This document shows, piece after piece, positions 30,508 through 40,590 of a DNA stretch of 64,000 nucleotides. Below the pieces are notes generated by a model that ran no database searches, had not been told where the DNA came from, and saw nothing but the letters and a program-made list of their open reading frames with translations. A program made the position numbers and the translations under genes. How positions within the stretch are numbered: the stretch's first letter is position 1; the number at the start of each line of letters is the position of its first letter. Source of the stretch: an uncultured Pseudomonadota bacterium (lineage in GTDB: Bacteria > Myxococcota_A > UBA796 > SXON01); contig CAIMSU010000286.1 of the NCBI GenBank assembly GCA_903844155.1, positions 1-64,000 on the forward strand, in the 5' to 3' direction.

Positions 30508-33500
30508 TCAAGACGCCTTCATCCTCAGTCCGTGGGCCCGGGCGTAGAGTTCGGCGCTGTCCGACGCGTGACCGAGCGCCAACGCCTCGTTCTGCATGGC
30601 CCAGAGGACGTCGGCAGCGAGCGCGCTGCCACTCGCGACCCGTTGGGCCTCGGCGAACCGGTCCTGCGCCTCCCGCGCCCGACCGACGGCCCGAAGTTGC
30701 CACCCGGCGGCGACCAGCGCCCGGGAACGCCAGCGCGGCGAGCGCCCCACCAGCGTCGCCATCGCCCGGCCGAGCCTTCGTCGCCCCGGAACCGCCTCCC
30801 CGCCTGCAGCCCTGGCCCGCGCGTCCACCACGAGAAGATCGATGGCGACAGCGTCCGTGAAGTCCATCTGCATGTGGAAGCGCTCCCGATCCGCCCAGGC
30901 GCGAAGCAAGACGCCGCGAGCATCCTCGACAGCCCCCCCCTCCAGCATCAGCTCGCCGAGGAAGCGACGGGCGAGGACGGACGTGGATTCCCGTCGCGCG
31001 TCCGCCTCGTCGACCCACTGGCGCGCGACCAGGAGCGCCTCCTCCGGCCTCCCCTGCATCCAGGCAACCTGGGCGCGGGACGCGGTCACCCATGCTGCAG
31101 CACGGGTGTCGCCGGTGTGCCGAACCAGGTCGGCGAGGCGGTCGTTCAGGCGTGCGAGGGGTCCCGGATCCCCCAGGTGGAACGAGCACACCGCAACCGT
31201 GCCCACCGCGAGCGCTGCCAGGTAGGGATCACCAACGCGAAGCAGCCGCTCGGATGCGTCGATCGCGTCGGAATGGGAGTCGGCAACGTCCCCGGTCCAG
31301 CTCCGCGCGATCGCCCGGTGGAGCAGAATGACCGCGGCGCCCGTGGGGTCGTCGTGCTCCGCGACCTCGGCCCAGAGCGTGTCGTGGACCCGCATCGCCC
31401 GATCCTTGCGGCCGAAGGCGACGTTCCAGACGACGTCCATCGCGCGCACGCGGGGCTCCAGCGGCGCCGCCTCCCGCCAGAGGGCGTGGATGCGCAGCAT
31501 CGGGGCGTTGTCCTCGGTGAAGTGCAGGTCGTGCAGGCGCTCGAACACCCGTGCGAGCCGCGCATCGGGCCGGGGTGGCGCCGGCCGGTCCCGCCACAAC
31601 CGCCAAAGCGCCGCAACGTCCGCAAAAACCCCGCGAACTCCAAAGTGCAGCGGGCGCCCGAGGTAGCCGGCAACGCGCCGATAGGCCTCCAGCGCGAGGA
31701 CGATTTGACCGGTCCGGAAGGCAAACTCGGCCTCGGCCTCGGTCCGGTCCGCGACCGAGAGCGAGGGCTCGGCGGCGATCCGACCGAGGAGCTCGGCGGC
31801 CACGTCCATGTCGCGCGCGAGCACCGCAACATGGAACGTCTGGAGCAGGCGTGCGGGGCTCCAAGGGCCAGCCCGGAGCAGGTCGAGGGCGACGGTGGGA
31901 TCGAGGGTCAGCGCCTCACGCACCGCCGCGTCCAGCACGAGCCCGAGCCGGGGGGCGTCGCCGGCGAGAGCGGCGTAGCGGGCGACGAGAAGGGGCTCGA
32001 CGGCGGGGTCGAGGCGTTGCGCCGCCTCGCGAAAGAACCGCCGGGCCTCGATCGGATCAGGGGCCCCCGCCGATCGGGGCAGGACCTGCACGCCGGTCCA
32101 CAGCGCAGCGCCCACGGCTTCGGCCTCCAGGGCCCGCGCCTGGACGTCAGACTCGAGCAGCCCAGCGGCCACCGCCAGGCGGGGCCCGTAGGGCAGACCG
32201 AGAACGTCGGCACGACGCGCCAATTCCGCGCCAGCATCGTCGAGCCAGGCCAGATCCACCGCCGGCTGGACGAGCTCGGGCAGCATCACCTCGCGACCGA
32301 GTCCGTGCGGCGCGCCTGCCGCCGCGGAGCCGATCACAACGACCCCGGAGAGCGCGAGCCGGCTGAAAAACCGACGGCTGGTGCCGTCCATCCGATGCAA
32401 CCCCTCCGCGAGGATCAACGTCGGGCGTGGGCACGCCGCACAGAACGCACGGAGGGCCACGTCCAGCGCCTCGCCGGTCGCTGGCCGGGGCGCCGCGTCC
32501 ACCCAGGCGCGGACAGCCGGCGCCACACTAGCGAGCACGCCGCCGTGTGGGCCCAACTCCCCGGCGATCCGCGCCAGCTCCGGGCCGTCGAGCGCCTCCG
32601 CAGCGTGGCTCACGAGGGAGAGCGCCCCGGAGAGCGGCCTGTCCACCTCGCCCCACCCGGCCCGAGCCCACAGCGCGGTGCCTCCGCCGTGCACCCAGTC
32701 GCGATGCGCCTCTCCGAGGGCCCGCCCGTGGATCTGCTCCCCGCCCACAAACGCCGTGTGGAGGCCCGATCGGGCCAGCTCCAGGGCGCGCTTCACCAGC
32801 TCCGGCGGCGGCTCCGGCGGGGCACGGAGCGGGCGCGGCACGTCTGACCGCCCGGCCCGAAATCGCGTGAGGGCGAGCCACCCGGCCCGGGCGTCCGCCA
32901 GCTCAACGGTGAGCCCGGCTTCGGCAAGCCGGTCGAGCCCGGCGTTGGCCAGACCCCGGCGGCGTAGCGGCACTGCCGGCGTTCGTCCGGCGTCAGCGAG
33001 CTGGCGCGCCGCGTACGGCCGGTGCCCTGCCACGCACTCACACAGCATCACCCAGGCCGCGAAGCAGTCGGTGGTCGCGGTTGGCGGTCCGCCGTGAAAG
33101 AGCGACGGATGCATGTAGGGCGGGGTGCCGGGGAAAACCCCACCCTCATCGTAGACGTGGCGCAGACGAGCCCGGCCAAAATCGGCGAGCGCCACGCGCC
33201 GCTGGCCGCCGATGCGGCTCAAAAGCACGTTCTCCGGCTTCACGTCGCCGTGCACGAACCCCGCCCGGTGAAGTGCGTCAAGCGCCGCGAACACCTCCGC
33301 GACGACTTGAGCCCCCTCCTCGGGGGCGAGCGGCGCGCGCTCGATCTGCGTCCGCAGGTCCTCACCGTCGACGAATTCGAGCGCAAGCCAGGGCGTGCCG
33401 TCCTCGAGCGTGCCCGCGTCGAGCACGCGGACGAGGTTCGGGTGACGATTCCGCTGGGCGATCGAGGCTTCGCGACGAAACTCGTCGCGCGACGCGCGCG

Positions 33501-33657
33501 CGTTGCGTGTGAATTTGACCGCGGCAGTCTCGCCCGTCAGCCGGTCGACGCCAAGCCAGACAGACCCCACGCCCCCCTCGCCAAGGGGTCGGACGATCTG
33601 CCAGCGCCCCGCCTCCAACGCCGGCGGTTCGCCCGGCGGCTCAGCGCGTTCGGGCAT
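30508..33657 (-). CDS. Ser/Thr protein kinase fused to a degenerate STAND-type ATPase and helical repeats
   Basis: A 1049-residue protein. The kinase domain (about 20-280) has LGEGGVGSVWLG (Gly loop), AAVKFTR (Lys), FVHGDVKPENVLL (catalytic loop with HGD in place of HRD), LADFGRARL and GTPPYMHPS. Next (about 310-560) is an ATPase-like region where the Walker A position reads AFVGGEQIHGRAL, with no GK[ST], while LILAEGLHR fits a degraded Walker B. The remaining 480 residues are Ala/Leu/Arg-rich TPR-like helices. Such kinase-ATPase-TPR proteins are common in myxobacteria. No transmembrane helix is visible, so it is probably cytoplasmic. It overlaps the FAD oxidoreductase gene by 17 nt. Confidence 0.85.
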   Translation of the reverse strand: MPERAEPPGEPPALEAGRWQIVRPLGEGGVGSVWLGVDRLTGETAAVKFTRNARASRDEFRREASIAQRNRHPNLVRVLDAGTLEDGTPWLALEFVDGEDLRTQIERAPLAPEEGAQVVAEVFAALDALHRAGFVHGDVKPENVLLSRIGGQRRVALADFGRARLRHVYDEGGVFPGTPPYMHPSLFHGGPPTATTDCFAAWVMLCECVAGHRPYAARQLADAGRTPAVPLRRRGLANAGLDRLAEAGLTVELADARAGWLALTRFRAGRSDVPRPLRAPPEPPPELVKRALELARSGLHTAFVGGEQIHGRALGEAHRDWVHGGGTALWARAGWGEVDRPLSGALSLVSHAAEALDGPELARIAGELGPHGGVLASVAPAVRAWVDAAPRPATGEALDVALRAFCAACPRPTLILAEGLHRMDGTSRRFFSRLALSGVVVIGSAAAGAPHGLGREVMLPELVQPAVDLAWLDDAGAELARRADVLGLPYGPRLAVAAGLLESDVQARALEAEAVGAALWTGVQVLPRSAGAPDPIEARRFFREAAQRLDPAVEPLLVARYAALAGDAPRLGLVLDAAVREALTLDPTVALDLLRAGPWSPARLLQTFHVAVLARDMDVAAELLGRIAAEPSLSVADRTEAEAEFAFRTGQIVLALEAYRRVAGYLGRPLHFGVRGVFADVAALWRLWRDRPAPPRPDARLARVFERLHDLHFTEDNAPMLRIHALWREAAPLEPRVRAMDVVWNVAFGRKDRAMRVHDTLWAEVAEHDDPTGAAVILLHRAIARSWTGDVADSHSDAIDASERLLRVGDPYLAALAVGTVAVCSFHLGDPGPLARLNDRLADLVRHTGDTRAAAWVTASRAQVAWMQGRPEEALLVARQWVDEADARRESTSVLARRFLGELMLEGGAVEDARGVLLRAWADRERFHMQMDFTDAVAIDLLVVDARARAAGGEAVPGRRRLGRAMATLVGRSPRWRSRALVAAGWQLRAVGRAREAQDRFAEAQRVASGSALAADVLWAMQNEALALGHASDSAELYARAHGLRMKAS

Positions 33658-36115
33658 CGGGGCTCGCGTCGTACCAGCTCCTGGGCGGGAGCACGGGGAT
33701 CGGTCGCGCCACGCCGGTCGGCACGGGTCGTCCGGTCGCGGTGCTCCAGGCCGCATCCCCGGCCCGCAACGCCGAGATGCACGCGCCCTCCATGCACACC
33801 ACGTCGAGCCCGTTCCGGGTCCAGTCACCGGCCGGGAACACGCGGGGCACGATCGGATCGCCTGCGAACGGGCGATGCCGCCAGTCGCCAACCCCCGGCG
33901 TGAAGAACCGGCTGCGTCGGTTCGCGTTCCGCATCACGACCCAGCGCACCTCGTTGAGCAGGGAGGCTGAGGGCTGCACCAACGCGGCCCGGTCGCACGT
34001 TCGGGGGTCCACGAGTCGGGCGTAGTATCGGAATTGGCGGACGGCGTGGGGGCCGAGCGCCTCACAGCACGCGAGCTGGTGGAGGAACCCCCAGACGAGC
34101 CAGCGGCTGGCGACGAACCAGTCCTCCCGCGCCACGTCGCTCTCCATCTCTGCCTCGGTCCACGTGCCGTCCGCTACCTTCGCCCGCCACCGGCCGCTCT
34201 CGTCGTGCGGCCACGCCCGTTTCGCTACGGCCTGGAACTTCGCGGGGGCGTCCAGGAGCGCCGCGATCGCTGCCTTGGCCTCGGCCGGCCACCCGTAGGC
34301 GTCGCGCCGGTCCTGCGTCGCAAAAAGGTCATGGTAGCCGCCACAGCTCTCCAGGATGGACCCTGAAAAAGCGCGGTCGCCGAACGGGTCCTGCGCATCC
34401 AGCTCGGCGTCCGACCAGAGCCCGCACCGGTAGTCCGCGAGCAGGCAGAATGGCCCTTCGAGACCGGTGATCGCTGCGTTTTTGAGGCCCTCGCGCGCCG
34501 CCGCAGCGTACACGATGGGCTGGGCCGTCCAGATCACCAGCTCGGTCGAGATGGTGGCGATGGGCACGAGCGGCGCCAGGCGTGCCGCGGCAGACGGGAG
34601 GATGTCGGCGAGCAGCGCGGGTGGAAGCGTGGGGATGAACGCGTCAAAGGCGCCGATGTCCACGACATCGCCAGGCCGGGGCGGGGGGCGCAGCTCGGCC
34701 TGGTGCGGGTAGCCAAGGTCCTTGCCGGCCGAGCGAGGCCCGTGTCCGAGCGTCTTGCCCGTCCAAAGCCCGATTCGCCCGTCGGCCCGCGTGTCCGTCG
34801 ACGCCACCCGCCCCTCGATCACCGTGAACGTGACATGCTTCAGAGCCGCTGCGTCCTCGCGGATGTTCTCCCACAATCGCAGCCACAGCCGCTGGATCCT
34901 TGCCCCGTCGGCCACCCACATCCGCGATGCCACCGGGTCGAGGAAGCAGAACGCCAGCGACCGCACCGCCTGCGCCGCGTCGAAGCTGTACGGCGAGGCG
35001 AACGTCGCGTCGGGCGCGAACCGGAAGTGGAGCGTGCGCCAGGCCGGGTACCTTCCGGTGCCGAGGCGCTCGAGGGCACCCGGCACGGCGTCCAGAAGAT
35101 CGCGAACCGCTTCGTAGACGATGTGGCAGTCCGCGATCACCCCGTGCGGCTCGTCCTGCGCGCCACTCGGGACGGGTGGAGCCACCTCCCCGCCGTCGAG
35201 CAACACGCCGATGAGCCGGCCGACCGCAGTGCCCTCGCGGACGAGGTCGCGCACGCCCCCGATCAGCGTCCCGAGCACCGCGCGTAGCGGTCCGCCGTGT
35301 CGTTTGTCCGGCAGCCCGGCCAACCGCGAAAGCGCCTCGGTGACGTGGTTCGTCATCACCGCCCGGGCCCACACGTCGTACTCGACGTCACACAGGCGTT
35401 TTGCAACGCCGTCCACGAGCACCGTCGCGGTCTCCGGGTCGGTCTGCCGCGCCTCAAGCGCCGCCGCAATCAGAACGAGGCGCATCTCCAGGTCCACTTC
35501 CGTCGAAAAGAGCAGGTCTGCGAAAGCGAGCGGAGAGACCGGGCTCTCAGCGGCAACGCCAAAAAGGAGCTCGAACAAGGCGAACAAGGGATGGATGAAC
35601 GGCGTACCCCGCAGGCGGAACAACGCCCGGGTCACCTCCCGGGTGGCCGTCTCGGGCACCTCCGGGTCGCAGAGCCCGACGAGGCCGATGGACGGGCCGC
35701 CGGGAGACGGATCGTCCAGCAGCGCCTGAAAGCTCGCGATCATGCGCGAGCCGCCCGGAGGCCGGAGCATGCCGGAAAGATCCGGGCCTTCGTCGCCCCG
35801 AACCAGCAGCCGGCGCAGGTTGGGGTACCCCCAGAGCACATGGTAGCCGTGCGGGATGGTCCCTCGCTCGGGCATCGCCGCACCGTAGAAGGGGTGCCTG
35901 TCCATCCCCTCATGAGCGGCGTCGTAACGGCCGATGAACGAGCGGCTCATGGCCTTGCCCCCGAGCCCGCTCCCGTCCGACCCCTCGCCCGGGACGAGCG
36001 GGGCGACGAACACGATCTCCAGGGGATCCGGGCCGGCCACCGCCGCGATCTCCAGTAGCCGCGCGACCGCCGACAGCCCCGCGACGCCCCCGCCCGCGAC
36101 CGCGATTCGCCTCAT
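33641..36115 (-). CDS. Large FAD-dependent oxidoreductase (amine oxidase/carotenoid desaturase-like)
   Basis: An 824-residue flavoprotein. The N-terminal dinucleotide-binding motif is VAGGGVAGLSAVARLLE (residues about 5-21). The C-terminal FAD signature is VFPAGDWTRNGLDVVCMEGA followed by CISALRAGDAAW, as in amine-oxidase/phytoene-desaturase enzymes. It is much longer than carotenoid desaturases (about 500); the extra 300 residues are in the middle. LGGKAMSRSFIG near the N-terminus resembles the second flavin motif. Substrate unknown. Its start overlaps the xth stop (ATGA) and its end overlaps the kinase gene, so the three form an operon. Confidence 0.8.
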   Translation of the reverse strand: MRRIAVAGGGVAGLSAVARLLEIAAVAGPDPLEIVFVAPLVPGEGSDGSGLGGKAMSRSFIGRYDAAHEGMDRHPFYGAAMPERGTIPHGYHVLWGYPNLRRLLVRGDEGPDLSGMLRPPGGSRMIASFQALLDDPSPGGPSIGLVGLCDPEVPETATREVTRALFRLRGTPFIHPLFALFELLFGVAAESPVSPLAFADLLFSTEVDLEMRLVLIAAALEARQTDPETATVLVDGVAKRLCDVEYDVWARAVMTNHVTEALSRLAGLPDKRHGGPLRAVLGTLIGGVRDLVREGTAVGRLIGVLLDGGEVAPPVPSGAQDEPHGVIADCHIVYEAVRDLLDAVPGALERLGTGRYPAWRTLHFRFAPDATFASPYSFDAAQAVRSLAFCFLDPVASRMWVADGARIQRLWLRLWENIREDAAALKHVTFTVIEGRVASTDTRADGRIGLWTGKTLGHGPRSAGKDLGYPHQAELRPPPRPGDVVDIGAFDAFIPTLPPALLADILPSAAARLAPLVPIATISTELVIWTAQPIVYAAAAREGLKNAAITGLEGPFCLLADYRCGLWSDAELDAQDPFGDRAFSGSILESCGGYHDLFATQDRRDAYGWPAEAKAAIAALLDAPAKFQAVAKRAWPHDESGRWRAKVADGTWTEAEMESDVAREDWFVASRWLVWGFLHQLACCEALGPHAVRQFRYYARLVDPRTCDRAALVQPSASLLNEVRWVVMRNANRRSRFFTPGVGDWRHRPFAGDPIVPRVFPAGDWTRNGLDVVCMEGACISALRAGDAAWSTATGRPVPTGVARPIPVLPPRSWYDASPDARTR

Positions 36116-36906
36116 TCCCCCGCCGGGCCGAGGGGCCCGATCTCCACGCTCACCGGGGCGTGATCGGACAGGTTGGCGTCCTTGTCGATCCACGCGCGGA
36201 CCAGCGGCACGTTGGGGGTCGCCAGCACGTAGTCGATCCGCCACCCCACGTCGTTGGCCCGGGCGTTGCCGCGCTGCGACCACCAGGAGTAGGCCGGGAG
36301 CTCGGGATTCAACTCGCGGAACGTGTCACGCCAGCCGGAAGCGAGCACATCGGTGAACCACGCCCGCTCGTGCGGTAGAAACCCGCTGTTCTTCTGGTTG
36401 GAGCGCCAGTTCTTCAGGTCGATGGGCGCATGGGCGATGTTGAGGTCGCCACAGACGAGCGTGGGACGGCCGCTGGCGAGCAGATCGTCGAGCCAGGGTC
36501 GAACGTGCCCCAGGAACTCGTCCTTCCAGGCCTGTCGCTCCGGGCCCGACGAGCCGGACGGCAAATACACGCTCCAGACGTCGAGCCCGGGCAAGCGGGC
36601 ACAGGTGGCGCGCCCTTCCGCGTCGCTCCGAGCGTGCCCGATCCCACCGGAGAAGCGCACGCCAGCGACCTCGCCCGTCCGCGCGCTGCGTGTCCAGACA
36701 GCCGTCCCGGCGTAGCCCTTCTGCACCGCGGGCGTCCAGCCACACTTCCAGCTGCGAGGCGACCAGAGCTCGGGTCCGACCGCGCCCTCGTCGCACCGGA
36801 TCTCCTGCATGCAGACGACGTCAGGGCGCGCGGCCTTGAGCCAAGGCAGCAGCCCCCGGCGCTCGGCGGAGCGGAGCCCGTTGAGGTTCAACGTGGTGAC
36901 CTTCAT
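36112..36906 (-). CDS. xth: Exodeoxyribonuclease III (AP endonuclease)
   Basis: A 264-residue EEP-superfamily nuclease of the ExoIII/Xth group. Visible motifs: TTLNLNGLRSAERRG, VCMQEIRCDE (catalytic Glu), FSGGIGHARSD, VYLPSGSSG, LVCGDLNIAHAPIDLKNWRS (Asp, Asn), GWRIDYVLATP and SDHAPVSVEI (Asp-His). It cleaves at abasic sites and removes 3-prime blocking groups in base excision repair. It is the first gene of the xth-FAD oxidoreductase-kinase overlap cluster. Confidence 0.94.
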   Translation of the reverse strand: MKVTTLNLNGLRSAERRGLLPWLKAARPDVVCMQEIRCDEGAVGPELWSPRSWKCGWTPAVQKGYAGTAVWTRSARTGEVAGVRFSGGIGHARSDAEGRATCARLPGLDVWSVYLPSGSSGPERQAWKDEFLGHVRPWLDDLLASGRPTLVCGDLNIAHAPIDLKNWRSNQKNSGFLPHERAWFTDVLASGWRDTFRELNPELPAYSWWSQRGNARANDVGWRIDYVLATPNVPLVRAWIDKDANLSDHAPVSVEIGPLGPAGE

Positions 36907-36931
36907 GCGGGCACCAGTAACGCGCGCCGTT

Positions 36932-37894
36932 TCAGCCCTTCAACCGCCGAAGGAGCGCCCGGGCGCCCGCGTCCCCGCGGTCCAGCGCCGAAGCCATGAT
37001 GGCGAGCCGACGCGCGTTCTCAAGCAAGCCCAGACCCTCGTAGACCTCCGCGAGGACGAGGTGGTACCGCGCGTTCTTCGGCTCCTTCGCCACCGCTCTC
37101 CGGTACAGGTCGATGGCCCCCCGCACGTCATCCTCCTGTGTCCGAAGGAGCTCGGCGAGCTGGAACCAGGCCGCCCCGTCCGGCGGATCGAGGGCGATGG
37201 CGTTGCGGAACGCCGCAATCGCCTCGGCGCGTTGCCCGAACTCCAGGGCGCGTCCGGCCTGGGCCACCAACGCGGCCGCCCGGACATGACGGCTTCGAAG
37301 CGCCGCTTCCTGGTGCAGGGCCAGGTACTCGGCGTTCTTCGGATCATACCGGGTGGCCAGGTAGAGGTTCGCCTCTGCCTTGCCCCAGGCTCCAGCTTCA
37401 AAGTCGGCCTTTCCCGCCAAAAAGAAGCGCTGGGCCTGCTGCATCTGCGCGGTGAGCTGAGCGCGGATCGCCTCCACGGGCGCCGGTGCCCGTGAAATAC
37501 CGGGTGGAAGCGAGGTGACCGCCCGCTCCCCAGGACGAAACTGGACTTCCGCGCTGGATGCGGGCCGTTCCATCGGCCGGATCGGCCGCGGGGGCACGCT
37601 GAACGCCCGTCGCGGCGCGTCGGAGGAGATGCTCGATACCTCGCGATGGGCGCGGACCGCCCGCGTGACGGCCGCGAAGTTCTCGTCGATGACCGTGCGG
37701 AGCGCGCCGACCTCCCGACTGTAGAACCGGTCGGGGTGCCACTGCCGAACGTAGGTTCGGTAGCCGTTTTCGACGTCCCCAGGACCAAAAAGCGCGTCCA
37801 ACGACAGCCTCTCGCCCTCCAGGCCGCGCTGCACCGCACCAGCGATCCGCCGGATCTCCCCGGCCTCCCAGTCCGTCAGTTCCCGCTTCTCCAT
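36932..37894 (-). CDS. J-domain-like and TPR-repeat fusion protein
   Basis: A 320-residue protein started at ATG 37894 (MEKRELTDWEAG). Residues about 20-80 resemble a J domain (LDALFGPGDVENGYRTYVRQWHPDRFYSR), with HPDR at the HPD position that stimulates Hsp70 ATPase. A linker with basic-Pro residues follows, then TPR-like helices from about 160 to the end (AQRFFLAGKADFEAGAWGKAEANLYLATRYDP, AIAAFRNAIALDPPDGAAWFQLAELL, AIDLYRRAVAKEPKNARYHLVLAEVYEGL). J-TPR proteins act as Hsp70 co-chaperones. No Hsp70 gene is in the window. Confidence 0.78.
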   Translation of the reverse strand: MEKRELTDWEAGEIRRIAGAVQRGLEGERLSLDALFGPGDVENGYRTYVRQWHPDRFYSREVGALRTVIDENFAAVTRAVRAHREVSSISSDAPRRAFSVPPRPIRPMERPASSAEVQFRPGERAVTSLPPGISRAPAPVEAIRAQLTAQMQQAQRFFLAGKADFEAGAWGKAEANLYLATRYDPKNAEYLALHQEAALRSRHVRAAALVAQAGRALEFGQRAEAIAAFRNAIALDPPDGAAWFQLAELLRTQEDDVRGAIDLYRRAVAKEPKNARYHLVLAEVYEGLGLLENARRLAIMASALDRGDAGARALLRRLKG

Positions 37895-37943
37895 CCGAAA
37901 CCCCGGCGCAGAGCGCATCGTCGGCCGAACGACCGACGCGCAC

Positions 37944-37971
37944 ACTGTACCCGGGCCTCGCCGGGAGTCAA
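37944..37971 (-). promoter_or_regulatory. Candidate sigma-70 promoter for the J-TPR gene
   Basis: On the minus strand TTGACT (37971-37966) and TACAGT (37949-37944) are separated by 16 nt, about 50 nt upstream of the start codon at 37894. Both hexamers fit the sigma-70 consensus moderately well. Confidence 0.5.
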
Positions 37972-37993
37972 GACACTCAGTGGCGCTATTATG

Positions 37994-38869
37994 CTATTTC
38001 GGAGATCCTGTCGAATTCCCGGCGGCCTCAAACCGCCTCGCCTGCCAGTAGGTCATCTGTTGGACCGTGATCATGTAGACGGAAGGCAGGATGTTGATGG
38101 GTGCGAGGAGCACGTCGAAGACGGCCGGCGCCCAGCTCGATCCTGACTCGGAGCTGCCGAGCGTCGCGAGGTCTGGCGTATGTCCCGCCTGCAACGCGGT
38201 ATACATGTCAAGGTAGGCAGGGGCGGAGACCGCGGCGCTGCCGGCACACGACACGACGCTGATGAGCAGGCTCACGACCGCACCCACCACAAAGCCGACG
38301 GTCACGGCGGCGGCGATCCGGATCCCGGGGCGCGCCGGGCCCATCTCCAGCAAGCCGAGGTGAAAAGCTCTTGGGAACGACTGAAACCCGTTGTCCTCCT
38401 CGTAGGCCACGGTGGTCGCGAGGCCAACGGGCAGGAGGAGCAACGTCCCGCCGGCGTACCACCCGCTGATGGCAGCCTGCTCAAAGATCCCGGCGACGAG
38501 CCACGCGAATTGCAGGCGCCAGCTCGCCAGCCGTCTCATCCCACCCGCGATGTCCGGCGTGCGCCCCGCAGAGAGATCGGCGAGGATGACGAACGCGAAC
38601 ATCAGCGCCACAAGCTCGATCAGCAGCTTCATGGCGAAGAGCAGCAACGCCACGACCAGCCCGTCGACGATGGCCTGCACATCGACCTTCAACAGCGTCT
38701 GCAGGAGCGAGCCCAGGTCCGGCATGTAGTGCTCGATCACCGCCTCCGGGAGCGCCGCGATCATCGAGAGCACCGCCACGATCGGCAGCCAGTGGCGGGC
38801 CTCGCGAACGAGGAGGCCGGCGGCATCGAGGATTGTGCCTGGGATGCCCGCGTCGGTGTCGTCAGCCAT
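37994..38869 (-). CDS. Hypothetical polytopic membrane protein
   Basis: A 291-residue protein (MADDTDAGIPGTILDAAG start at 38869) with about five or six hydrophobic segments. Examples are LPIVAVLSMIAALPEAVI, LVVALLLFAMKLLIELVALMFAFVILA, LLLLPVGLATTVA and AAAVTVGFVVGAVVSLLISVVS. The pattern resembles the YciC/glycerophosphoryl-diesterase-type membrane domain group, but the family is not secure. Monocistronic by position. Confidence 0.6.
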   Translation of the reverse strand: MADDTDAGIPGTILDAAGLLVREARHWLPIVAVLSMIAALPEAVIEHYMPDLGSLLQTLLKVDVQAIVDGLVVALLLFAMKLLIELVALMFAFVILADLSAGRTPDIAGGMRRLASWRLQFAWLVAGIFEQAAISGWYAGGTLLLLPVGLATTVAYEEDNGFQSFPRAFHLGLLEMGPARPGIRIAAAVTVGFVVGAVVSLLISVVSCAGSAAVSAPAYLDMYTALQAGHTPDLATLGSSESGSSWAPAVFDVLLAPINILPSVYMITVQQMTYWQARRFEAAGNSTGSPK

Positions 38870-38938
38870 CCGCTCCGTTATCGCGGAGCCGAGCCAGGCC
38901 CGGGCGACTGTCACGCCGCCAGGGCAGATCGTGACGGA

Positions 38939-39568
38939 TCAAGGCGCGGCTTTGCCGGCCACGATGTCGAAGGTCACGTACATGGCCGGGTCGAGCGTCG
39001 AGAGGATGATCGACGGGTCGGGAACGCCAAAATCGGACCAGAGCAGGTCATACCGGCCGCTCATGTGGAGCTCGCCGCCGTCCCACCGGAACGACGCGGG
39101 CACCGATACCGCGCGGGTCACGTCGCGGATCGTGAGCGGGCCGGTGAGCGTCACGCTCCCGGCGCCCGAGCCGGACCGAAGCGCGGCGACGTCGCCCGTC
39201 ATGCTCGTCGCCCGGAAGGTGATCTCCGAAAACTTCGGGGCTTCCAGGCAATAGCTCAACAGGCGCGCATCCCGCGGACCGGACCCCGTCGTCAGGCTGG
39301 CCGTCGGGACGTCGAGCTCACCCTTGAGGGCACCAACGTCGATGTGCCCGGCGAAGGGGCCGGAGCCCTCGAACGCGCCCAACGTGGCGCTGCTGTGGAA
39401 CTCCAAAGCGCTCTGCGGCAGGAAGCTGAGATCGCTGGACCGCACCGTCACAACTGCCTTTTCCGGCGTCGACGCCTTCGCCTGAGCGGTCGCGTGCTTG
39501 ACGGGCGCCGCGTGCTTTGGCGCGGGCGTACGGGCGATCGCCAGGGGCACGAGGAGACCGAGGATCAT
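38939..39568 (-). CDS. YceI-like domain periplasmic protein
   Basis: A 209-residue protein with a short signal (MILGLLVPLAIARTPAP) and a YceI-like barrel. Family features include SALEFHSSATLGAFEGSGPFAGHIDV, APKFSEITFRATSM, VTLTGPLTIRDVTRAVSVPASF and YDLLWSDFGVPDPSI. YceI folds bind polyisoprenoid or amphiphilic ligands in a lipocalin-like cavity. Ligand and role are unknown here. It lies 35 nt downstream of the double-FKBP lipoprotein gene on the same strand. Confidence 0.85.
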   Translation of the reverse strand: MILGLLVPLAIARTPAPKHAAPVKHATAQAKASTPEKAVVTVRSSDLSFLPQSALEFHSSATLGAFEGSGPFAGHIDVGALKGELDVPTASLTTGSGPRDARLLSYCLEAPKFSEITFRATSMTGDVAALRSGSGAGSVTLTGPLTIRDVTRAVSVPASFRWDGGELHMSGRYDLLWSDFGVPDPSIILSTLDPAMYVTFDIVAGKAAP

Positions 39569-39603
39569 CGCGGGATCGTATCCCCACCGGCCGACCGCGG
39601 GAC

Positions 39604-40509
<906 letters not shown>

Positions 40510-40590
40510 GGCGGCGCGGCTAACCGATCGCGGCGAGAACGGCGTGTCTCCATTCGTCGCCGCTGACCCTGGGCCGGCTAAGTGGCCCGG

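Noticed and set aside
32369-32384. A possible further copy of the palindromic repeat (AAAACCGACGG-like)
   Set aside because: Only the left arm matches; the right arm and flanks do not, and the bases fit normal kinase coding sequence.
30391-32847. 818-codon plus-strand frame opposite the kinase gene
   Set aside because: Covers the kinase and its helical repeats in antisense; no domain or start signal.
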